This document shows positions 13,578-19,746 of a DNA stretch of 21,437 bases, one piece after another; position 1 is the stretch's first letter, and every line of letters begins with the position of its first letter. Both the position numbers and the translations under genes were made by a program. The notes under the pieces are model-generated. The model had not been told where the DNA came from and searched no databases. It saw only the letters and a list, made by a program, of their open reading frames with translations. This DNA comes from DAOTTI01 sp034437795 (GTDB lineage Bacteria > Chloroflexota > UBA11872 > UBA12225). Location of the stretch: contig DAOTTI010000245.1 of assembly GCA_034437795.1 (NCBI GenBank), forward strand, positions 1 to 21,437. Reading direction: 5' to 3'.

Positions 13578-14024
13578 ATGGCCGTGCAGGTCTTCGGCAT
13601 CAATCACGTCGCCATCGAAGTGGATGACGTGCAGAAGGCGGTCGATTTCTATCAGGACGTATTCAACCTCAAGATGCTCAAGGGGGGCGAGGGCGCCGCC
13701 TGGTGCCAGGTGGGCGAGCACCAGTTCATGGCCATCTTCGAGGTGGAGCAGCTGCACCGCGGGCAGGCCAAGCACTTCGGCCTGATCGTGCGGGATGAGG
13801 CGCAGATCAACGAGGTCAAGCAGAAGCTGCGGGAAAAGTACGGGCTGCACGTGCGCGAAGGCGGCTTTACCCGCTGCGACTTCGAGGACCCGTGGGGCAA
13901 CCACATCCAGGTCGTGGACCTGCACGATGAGTCCCTGGTCTGGCTGCTGCCATACCGCGAGGTGCAGACGCTCGGCATCCAGTTCGGCGAGCCGAAGCCC
14001 GCCTCCACCATTGAGCAGCTCTAA
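13578..14024 (+). CDS. VOC (glyoxalase/bleomycin resistance/dioxygenase) superfamily protein
   Basis: The 148-residue product has the two beta-alpha-beta-beta-beta modules of the vicinal oxygen chelate fold. It starts VFGINHVAIEVDDVQKAVDF with His10 as first metal ligand, has His66 (AKHFGLIV) at the start of module two, and ends in FEDPWGNHIQVVDL. The last ligand position, usually Glu in that motif, is Gln111, so the metal site is not canonical. Family members include glyoxalase I, antibiotic-binding proteins and ring-cleaving dioxygenases; this sequence does not tell which. GGAGGAG at 13562-13568 supports ATG 13578. It appears to be a single-gene unit. Its stop codon overlaps the first copy of a 38-bp repeat. 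Confidence 0.85.
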   Translation: MAVQVFGINHVAIEVDDVQKAVDFYQDVFNLKMLKGGEGAAWCQVGEHQFMAIFEVEQLHRGQAKHFGLIVRDEAQINEVKQKLREKYGLHVREGGFTRCDFEDPWGNHIQVVDLHDESLVWLLPYREVQTLGIQFGEPKPASTIEQL

Positions 14025-14173
14025 CCTCGCCAGCAGCACGACCGGCCACGTCTCCGACCCGCTTCACCAGGGCTGCCTCGGTCAAGCCGACAAGCTGACC
14101 TCACTAGCAGCACGACCGGCCACGTCTCCGACCGCCACCAGCCTTCTGTCCCCTGCTCTGACCTCACCAGCAG
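14022..14173. repeat. 38-bp direct repeat, two full copies and one partial
   Basis: Copies at 14022-14059 and 14096-14133 differ at only three positions and share the core GCAGCACGACCGGCCACGTC. A third, 15-base fragment TGACCTCACCAGCAG is at 14159-14173. The first copy starts at the VOC stop codon. The array occupies the place where the rest of a VapC toxin gene would be expected. Confidence 0.8.
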
Positions 14174-14207
14174 GGCGAAAGGTTGCGGACTGGCGGCCCG
14201 CTCCAGC

Positions 14208-14267
14208 TCTGGTCGCCGGCTGGTGGAAGCACAAAAGAACAACCGCGCTGGCATCCCAGAACGCCAC
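14208..14267 (-). pseudogene. Remnant of a VapC/PIN-domain toxin gene
   Basis: A GTG at 14267-14265 overlaps the antitoxin TAG stop, the usual coupled arrangement of antitoxin-toxin pairs. It begins AFWDASAVVLLCFHQPATRA, which matches the first strand of PIN-domain toxins including the metal-binding Asp in FWDASA. After about 20 residues the likeness stops, and the frame (to 14082) runs into the 38-bp repeats. A complete PIN toxin needs about 130 residues, which does not fit before the VOC gene. I read it as a deleted toxin; the call rests on a short match. Confidence 0.55.
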
Positions 14268-14554
14268 TAGTCCGCCTCGCGATCGGCCTCGACCGCCGCC
14301 ACCACCTGCCCGAGGGGGACGGACGGGGCCGGCATGTCCCAGATGGAGTTGGGAAGCGGCGCCTCAGGCAGACGAAGGTACCCCGCAGCGGCGAGGACCA
14401 TCTCTTCGGCTGCCGCCTCGTCAAGCGCCGATAAAGGAACCAGCTTGGCGATGGGCCAGCTGCGGCTCCGGATAAGAATCTCGTCGCCTTCGACCACCTC
14501 ACGGAGGTAGCTGCTGACGTGATTCCGTAGCTCCGCGATCGTGACGCTCCGCAA
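14267..14554 (-). CDS. Phd/YefM-family antitoxin
   Basis: Using TTG at 14554-14552, preceded by GGGAGG six bases upstream, the product is 95 residues. It begins RSVTIAELRNHVSSYLREVVEGDEILIRSRSWPIAKLVPL, the typical Phd/YefM DNA-binding fold: an AELRNH helix, a YLREV helix, then the strand ILI-R-R-PIAKLVP. The tail (AAEEMVLAAAGYLRLPEAPLPNS and on) is the toxin-neutralising part in this family. Such antitoxins bind and block a VapC-like RNase and repress their own promoter. Here the toxin gene that should follow is reduced to its first codons. The alternative ATG frames upstream are out of phase with the conserved sequence. Confidence 0.78.
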   Translation of the reverse strand: MRSVTIAELRNHVSSYLREVVEGDEILIRSRSWPIAKLVPLSALDEAAAEEMVLAAAGYLRLPEAPLPNSIWDMPAPSVPLGQVVAAVEADREAD

Positions 14555-14687
14555 ACACGTGCCTCCCGCATGACCATAATCGCCATGTTCGTGCAGCGCT
14601 GGTGCTCCGGACGAGCATACGTGACGATCCATAGCCGGCGATCCGTTCCCCCTCCTTGCCGTCCTCTCGTCTCCGCCGGGCACCCTG

Positions 14688-14752
14688 TCGCAGGGTGAGG
14701 GCTCTTCTGAGACCGTCCCCTCTCCCATAGGGAGACGGCGCGGGTGAGGGCT
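14688..14752. repeat. Palindromic repeat locus 7 (CTCTCCC type)
   Basis: CCCTGTCGCAGGGTGAGGGCT is followed by CCCTCTCCCATAGGGAGACG and a GGGTGAGGGCTCCGCCGCC tail. Confidence 0.7.
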
Positions 14753-14815
14753 CCGCCGCCCGTCAACACACCCGATGCCCCCTGGACGTACGCAATCGTT
14801 CCGGATCGCGCCTGG

Positions 14816-15000
14816 CCAAGGCCGTCGTTCCCCCTCGCCCGTTCCCCGTCGCCGTGTCAGAGAGGCGGCGGGGCCAAGCCGCACGACCGTGGCCGTCCTT
14901 CCCCCTCTCCCGCCTGCGGCAGAGGGGGCCTGGGGTGAGGGCTGCCCCCCGTGCGGCGCGGCCCCGACCGGACGGGGTGAGGTCCGTCCTCCCCTCCCGC
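14816..15000. repeat. Palindromic repeat locus 8 (mixed types)
   Basis: The locus begins with AAGGCCGTCGTTCCCCCTCG, continues with GTGTCAGAGAGGCGGCGGGG, then a CCCTCTCCCGCCTGCGGCAG hairpin with a GGGTGAGGGCTGCC tail, and ends in GGACGGGGTGAGGTCC. It combines features of both subtypes and lies directly downstream of the alpha-mannosidase gene. Confidence 0.65.
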
Positions 15001-15017
15001 GCTTGCCTGCTGGCTCG

Positions 15018-18000
15018 TCAGGCCAGCTCCACCACGAAGGTCTTGATCTCGTACGGCTTGATCGTGAATGGCAGATGGTGGGCGTCCTGCGGGGACGGCC
15101 GCACCGGCTGAGGCTCTTCCTCCAGCAGGTTGGTCTCGGCGGCGCGGGCCACCGGCCGGCAGAAGATCAGCTCCGCCGGGCCGCGCCGGTTGCCAAACTC
15201 GTATACCCGGACCACCAGCCCGTCGCCCCTCTCCGCCTGCTTCACTGTCTCCACCATCACGTGCGGCGCGGTGCAAGAGACCAGGCTCAAGGCGGCGGGC
15301 AGGTGGCCGGCCCCTGCCCTGCGCGCAGTCGACGGCCCCGCGCCGCGCGCAGCGCGGGGCTGGGCCCGCTGCACGGTGGCCAGCAGCGGGTTGTTGAGCC
15401 GGTAGCCCTGCTCCACTGTGCCGCCGCCGAACCAGTCCTCCGCGTGCGGGAAGAGACTGTAGGTAAACACGTGCTCGCCACGGTCAGCCTGCGGGTCCGG
15501 CTGGATCCCCGACTTGATCAGCGTCAGCCGGAGCACGTCGTCCTTCACGTCGTAGCCATACTTGCAGTCGTTGAGCAGGCTCACGCCGTAGCCCCCCTCG
15601 GAGACGTCCGCCCACTTGTGTCCGGCGGTCTCAAAGCGCGCCCAGTCCCAGGACGTGTTCCAGTGCGTCGGCCGCTCCACGTTGCCGAACTGGATCTCAT
15701 AGGTGGCGCGAGTGCTGTGCACGTCCACCGGAAAGGCCACCTTGAGCAGCACCTGCGACTGCTGCCAGTCGACGTGCGTCACGAAGTCGATGCGCGGGAT
15801 GCGGGCGTAGACCGTCAGGCGCTGGGTGATGGTCGAGTCGTCGAAGCGCCACACCAGGTGCAGCACCCCCCGTTCCGGGCCGGTCTCTTCCACCGTCTGC
15901 TCGACCAGATCTTCGACGTCGTGCCCCTTCTGCTGGTAGTAGATGTCGATATCCCAGGCGTCCCAGCGCAGGGGCTTGTCCTCGAATGCCTGCAGCACGT
16001 TCGCCGCGCGCCCGGGAGGGAGCACCTCGCGGTCATGGCGCTTGTCGAACAGGCGCATGATATGCCCGCGCTCACCAAGCTCGATGCGGAAGTGCGGCGT
16101 CTCGATCAGCCGGCGGGTCACCACCAGCGGCGGCGCGCCAAGGGCCAGCGCGTCGTGCACCGCGCCCCGTCGCAGGGCGGCCTCCGGCGGGCGGGCAGAC
16201 CGCGGACGAGGAGAGGCCCGGCCAGGAGCATCCGCCTCCCCGCCCTCTGGCCCGCGCCCAGCCGTCTCACTGCCGTTGGCCTCCGCCAGTCGGAACGCAC
16301 GATACCCATTGGCGGGGACGTCACGGACGTAGACGAGATGCCCCTGGCGGGGGAGCGGCTCGCCGTCGGTGTCCACCGGCGTCAGGCCGGGCGGCAGGTC
16401 GACCTCCACCAGGTCGTGGCGGGGAAAGCCGGTGGGATTGAAGACCACGAGCGAGTCGTGCGGTAGGTCGATGGCCGCGGCCAGTCGCCCGATCGCCTCG
16501 CGCAGCGCCTCTTCCCCCAGACTGAAGGCGCGGGCGTACTCCCTGGCGCTGTCCTCGTACACCTCGCGGATGGCGGTGCCGGGGATGATGTCGTGAAACT
16601 GGTTGCGGAGCACGATCTCCCAGGCCTCGTCCAGCGCCTCCCTTGGGTACGGCGCGCCGGTGAGCGCGGCCGCGGCCGCGGCGTAAAGCTCGGCGTTGTG
16701 CAGCAGGAACTCGGCCTTTCGATTGCTGCGCTTCTGCTGCGCCTGGGAGGTGTACGTGCCGCGGTGGTACTCCAGGTACAGCTCCCCGTTCCAGACCGGC
16801 AGGCGCGCCCCATTCGCCACCCGCTCCTCCAGGCGGCGGAAGAAGTCGCCGGCGCGGCTGAGGCGCACGTGGGGGATGCCCGGCATGTCCTCCAGGCGCC
16901 GCGCGAGTTCCAGCATCTCCCGTGTCGGGCCGCCGCCCCCGTCGCCAAAGCCGAAGGAGGAAAGGGTCTCATCGCTGGCCTCCTTCTGCTGGTACCGGTC
17001 CCAGTTGCCCTTCACCGTCTCCGGCAGGATCATCCCGTTGTAGGTGGTGATCCAGTTGTCGGGAGCCTGGCCGGGGCTGGGCGTGGTGATGAAGTGGGTC
17101 AGCACCTCCGTGCCGTCCATCCCCCGCCAGCGGAAGGTGTCGTAGGGGAAGTGGTTGAACTGGCTCCAGGAGAGCTTGGTGGTCATGAAGTAGCGCAGGC
17201 CACACTTGCGGATGATCTGGGGCAGCGCCCAGGCGTAGCCGAACACATCCGGCAGCCAGAGCATGGCGCACTGCACGCCAAGCTCGCGCCGGAAGAAGCG
17301 GATGCCGTGCAGAAACTGGCGGACCAGCGCCTCCCCGCCGGAGATGTTGCAGTCGGCCTCCACCCACATCCCGCCATCGGCCTCCCAGCGCCCCTCCGCC
17401 ACGCGGCGCTTCACCTGCTCCCAGATGTGGGGCTGCGTCTCCTTGATGTACTGGTAGAGCTGAGGCTGCGACTGGATCCAGACGAACTCCGGATACTGCT
17501 CCATCAGGCGTAGGGCGGTGGCCCAGGTACGCGCCGTCTTCAGCTTGACGTTGTCCAGTGTCCACAGCCAGGCCACGTCCAGATGGGTGTGGCCGACGTG
17601 GGCCACCGCCGGCTTGAGCGCCTCCGTCCCTTTCAGGCGCTCCAGGCCGGCCCTGGTGATCTCCTGCGCCCGCGCCACGGAGCGGTAGAAGCCGTCGGAG
17701 CCGGGGCGCGTCCAATCCAGGGCCAGTATGGCCTGCTCCGCCAGCTTCAGCAGCTCCACACGGGCGGCGGCGGTGGCGTCCATGGTCTGGATAGTGCGAT
17801 AGATGGCGTCGAAGTCATACAGCAGGGCCTCCGTCGGCCCATCGAGCCAGATCAGCTCGGGGTCCTGCCAGCGTAGCTGCTGCGCCTGCCCCCGCCCCGA
17901 CCAGGCCTGGATGGCCAGGGTGAAGCTGCGCCGGCGGCCGAGTTCCGGCGGCAGCGGGACCAGGGCGTGGTTGGCGTCCACGCCGTGGTAGGGGACGCCG

Positions 18001-18386
18001 TCGAGGTAGAGCAGCGATTCGGCCACCGTCGGGCCGCCCCGTGCGGCGCCGATGGGCATGCCATGGCGCAGGCGGATGGCCAGCGTCCGGCCGGATAGAT
18101 GCTCCGGCACCGCCACCTCGGCCCGAAACCAGATCAGCTCGTCGGCGCGCGACGCGAACGGCTCCCCCGACCCGATCACTGGCCAGGACGAGTCGTCCAG
18201 GTCGGGCTGCGCCGGAGCGGGATCGTGCTGCACGGCGTCGGACGCGAGCCGCCGGTAGCGGACCGGAGCGATGGGCGCCACCTCGCGAGCGACGTAGCGG
18301 CGCAGCTCATCACGTCGCTGCTCAAGCTGGTCGTCGACCCAGAACATGCGGGGTGTGAGGTCGGCAGGCCACTTTAGGCGGGGCAT
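15018..18386 (-). CDS. Alpha-mannosidase, glycoside hydrolase family 38
   Basis: This 1122-residue enzyme would release alpha-linked mannose from glycans. The GH38 catalytic domain begins with HVGHTHLDVAWLW (residues 263-275), whose His268 and Asp270 bind the metal, followed by WEADGGMWVEADCNISGGE and WLPDVFGY with Asp380 as nucleophile. The N-terminal part (about 1-255) is the beta-rich domain seen in bacterial and fungal cytosolic or vacuolar alpha-mannosidases, and the C-terminal half is the usual beta-sandwich region. No signal peptide is visible. Two Arg/Pro/Ala-rich segments (about residues 700-748 and 1004-1025) break otherwise conserved regions; the second contains an 8-bp palindrome at 15336-15359. 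GGGAG precedes ATG 18386. The gene is divergent from the branched-chain aminotransferase gene. Confidence 0.93.
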   Translation of the reverse strand: MPRLKWPADLTPRMFWVDDQLEQRRDELRRYVAREVAPIAPVRYRRLASDAVQHDPAPAQPDLDDSSWPVIGSGEPFASRADELIWFRAEVAVPEHLSGRTLAIRLRHGMPIGAARGGPTVAESLLYLDGVPYHGVDANHALVPLPPELGRRRSFTLAIQAWSGRGQAQQLRWQDPELIWLDGPTEALLYDFDAIYRTIQTMDATAAARVELLKLAEQAILALDWTRPGSDGFYRSVARAQEITRAGLERLKGTEALKPAVAHVGHTHLDVAWLWTLDNVKLKTARTWATALRLMEQYPEFVWIQSQPQLYQYIKETQPHIWEQVKRRVAEGRWEADGGMWVEADCNISGGEALVRQFLHGIRFFRRELGVQCAMLWLPDVFGYAWALPQIIRKCGLRYFMTTKLSWSQFNHFPYDTFRWRGMDGTEVLTHFITTPSPGQAPDNWITTYNGMILPETVKGNWDRYQQKEASDETLSSFGFGDGGGGPTREMLELARRLEDMPGIPHVRLSRAGDFFRRLEERVANGARLPVWNGELYLEYHRGTYTSQAQQKRSNRKAEFLLHNAELYAAAAAALTGAPYPREALDEAWEIVLRNQFHDIIPGTAIREVYEDSAREYARAFSLGEEALREAIGRLAAAIDLPHDSLVVFNPTGFPRHDLVEVDLPPGLTPVDTDGEPLPRQGHLVYVRDVPANGYRAFRLAEANGSETAGRGPEGGEADAPGRASPRPRSARPPEAALRRGAVHDALALGAPPLVVTRRLIETPHFRIELGERGHIMRLFDKRHDREVLPPGRAANVLQAFEDKPLRWDAWDIDIYYQQKGHDVEDLVEQTVEETGPERGVLHLVWRFDDSTITQRLTVYARIPRIDFVTHVDWQQSQVLLKVAFPVDVHSTRATYEIQFGNVERPTHWNTSWDWARFETAGHKWADVSEGGYGVSLLNDCKYGYDVKDDVLRLTLIKSGIQPDPQADRGEHVFTYSLFPHAEDWFGGGTVEQGYRLNNPLLATVQRAQPRAARGAGPSTARRAGAGHLPAALSLVSCTAPHVMVETVKQAERGDGLVVRVYEFGNRRGPAELIFCRPVARAAETNLLEEEPQPVRPSPQDAHHLPFTIKPYEIKTFVVELA
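15336..15359. repeat. GC palindrome inside the alpha-mannosidase gene
   Basis: CCCCGCGC (15336-15343) and GCGCGGGG (15352-15359) form an 8-bp stem with an 8-base loop, within the second low-complexity insertion of the protein. Confidence 0.7.
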
Positions 18387-18405
18387 AGCTCATTCTCCCG
18401 AACAG

Positions 18406-18431
18406 GGAATGTGTACGGCGGAATGTGTACG
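18406..18431. promoter_or_regulatory. Direct repeat GGAATGTGTACG in divergent promoter region
   Basis: GGAATGTGTACG occurs identically at 18406-18417 and 18420-18431, a 14-base period, in the 157-base gap between the mannosidase and aminotransferase starts. It lies 20 bases before the mannosidase ATG, where a bound protein would block that gene. Regulatory function is inferred from position. Confidence 0.45.
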
Positions 18432-18543
18432 ATAGAAGGCGCAGGGCGCCACCGCTGAACCGGCCGGGATCGCTCAGCGCCGCGACCCGGCCGGTCCATC
18501 CCGCTGGCGCCGGGAGGTCCGATCAGAGACTAGGTGAGAGACG

Positions 18544-19674
18544 ATGGCATCGACTGTAGCGAACGCGGCGACGGCGGAGACAACCCGCGGGCAGGCGGCT
18601 GCGGGGGGCCAGGCGACGATCCCCATCCAGCGCGCGGCCGTCCTGAAGCCGAAGCCCAAGGACAGCGAGCTGGGCTTCGGCACCAGCTTTACCGACCACA
18701 TGTTCCTGATGGAGTACGACGAAGGACGGGGCTGGCACGACGCGCGCATCGAGCCCTACCGCACCCTGTCCCTCGACCCCGCCGCCGCCGTGCTCCACTA
18801 CGCCCAGGCCGTCTTCGACGGGCTCAAGGCCTTTCGGGCCCGCGACGGGAAGGTGCGTATCTTCCGGCCGGACAAGCACGCCGAGCGCATGATCGGCTCC
18901 GCCCGCCGCATGTGCATCCCTGCGCTGGACCGAGACTTCGTGGTCCGCTCCTGGGTCACGCTGGTCGGGCTGGAGCAGGCCTGGGTGCCTGGCGCGCGGG
19001 GCACGGCGCTCTACATCCGCCCCACGATCATCGCCACCGAGCCCTTCCTGGGCGTGCGCCCGGCGAAGCAATACCTGTACTACGTCATCCTCTCGCCGGT
19101 CGGGGCCTACTATCCGGAAGGGATGAACCCCGTCAAGATCAAGGTGGAGACCCAGTACGTGCGGGCGGTGGAAGGCGGCGTCGGCTGGGCCAAGACGGCA
19201 GGCAACTACGCCGCCAGCCTGCTGGCGGCGGAAGAGGCGCACCACGAAGGCTTTACCCAGGTGCTCTGGCTCGATGGCGTGCACCGCAAGTACGTCGACG
19301 AGGTGGGAACGATGAACATCATGTTCCGCATCGGCGACGAGGTGGTCACGCCGCCCCTTACCGGGGCCATCCTGCCAGGTGTGACGCGCGATTCGGCGCT
19401 CACCATCCTGCGGGAGTGGGGCGTGCGCGTCACCGAGCGGCGCATCTCCATCGACGAGGTGGTCGAGGCCGCGGACCGCGGCACGCTGCGGGAGGTGTGG
19501 GGCACCGGCACCGCCGCCGTCATCTCGCCCGTCGGTGAACTGGCCTACCAGGGCCGGCGGATCGTCATCAACGACGGCCAGACGGGCGAGCTTACCCAGC
19601 GCCTCTACGACGAGATTACAGCCATCCAGTACGGCGACAAGCCCGATACGCGCGCCTGGCTGGTCGAAGTCTAA
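18544..19674 (+). CDS. ilvE: Branched-chain amino acid aminotransferase
   Basis: This 376-residue protein is a fold-type IV PLP aminotransferase of the longer, eukaryote-like BCAT subgroup. It has GFGTSFTDHMFLMEY at the start of the domain, LHYAQAVFDGLKAFR, FRPDKHAERM, YIRPTIIATEPFLGV, the PLP lysine Lys217 in GWAKTAGNYAASL, LWLDG...YVDEVGTMNIMF with Glu253, and WGTGTAAVISPVG near the end. It transfers the amino group of leucine, isoleucine and valine to 2-oxoglutarate, in the last step of synthesis or the first of breakdown. AGGTGAGAG precedes ATG 18544. The first 25 or so residues are Ala/Thr-rich and probably disordered. No leucine leader or T-box is visible upstream. Confidence 0.95.
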   Translation: MASTVANAATAETTRGQAAAGGQATIPIQRAAVLKPKPKDSELGFGTSFTDHMFLMEYDEGRGWHDARIEPYRTLSLDPAAAVLHYAQAVFDGLKAFRARDGKVRIFRPDKHAERMIGSARRMCIPALDRDFVVRSWVTLVGLEQAWVPGARGTALYIRPTIIATEPFLGVRPAKQYLYYVILSPVGAYYPEGMNPVKIKVETQYVRAVEGGVGWAKTAGNYAASLLAAEEAHHEGFTQVLWLDGVHRKYVDEVGTMNIMFRIGDEVVTPPLTGAILPGVTRDSALTILREWGVRVTERRISIDEVVEAADRGTLREVWGTGTAAVISPVGELAYQGRRIVINDGQTGELTQRLYDEITAIQYGDKPDTRAWLVEV

Positions 19675-19727
19675 TGGCGAACCCAGTCCCAGCCCCTTGC
19701 CGGCTGCCGGCGGTAGGCGGGTCGCCA
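19675..19727. terminator. Possible bidirectional terminator hairpin between convergent genes
   Basis: TGGCGAACCC (19675-19684) pairs with GGGTCGCCA (19719-19727), with one bulged A, starting directly after the ilvE stop. A GCCGGC/GCCGGC repeat lies in the loop. There is no T tract, so Rho-independent ending is uncertain. Confidence 0.4.
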
Positions 19728-19746
19728 CATCAGCATAGCCCCCAGG

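Larger units (their letters stand above)
14555..15017. other. Intergenic region between antitoxin and alpha-mannosidase genes
   Basis: These 463 bases lie downstream of the mannosidase gene and upstream of the antitoxin gene (both minus strand). They hold palindromic repeat loci 7 and 8 and, just before the antitoxin, its presumed promoter, which I cannot place. No gene is supported. Confidence 0.5.

Noticed and set aside
14021..14254. Continuation of the VapC toxin in another frame (frameshift instead of deletion)
   Set aside because: A few residues such as ALLVRSEQ and EGWW loosely recall PIN sequences, but the remaining conserved Asp motifs are absent and the space is too short.
14775..17513. 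Long plus-strand open frames (563 and 306 residues)
   Set aside because: They are antisense to the GH38 alpha-mannosidase, which has complete catalytic motifs.
18432..18543. Possible T-box or leucine attenuator upstream of ilvE
   Set aside because: There is no T-box consensus, leader peptide or terminator pair in the short leader.
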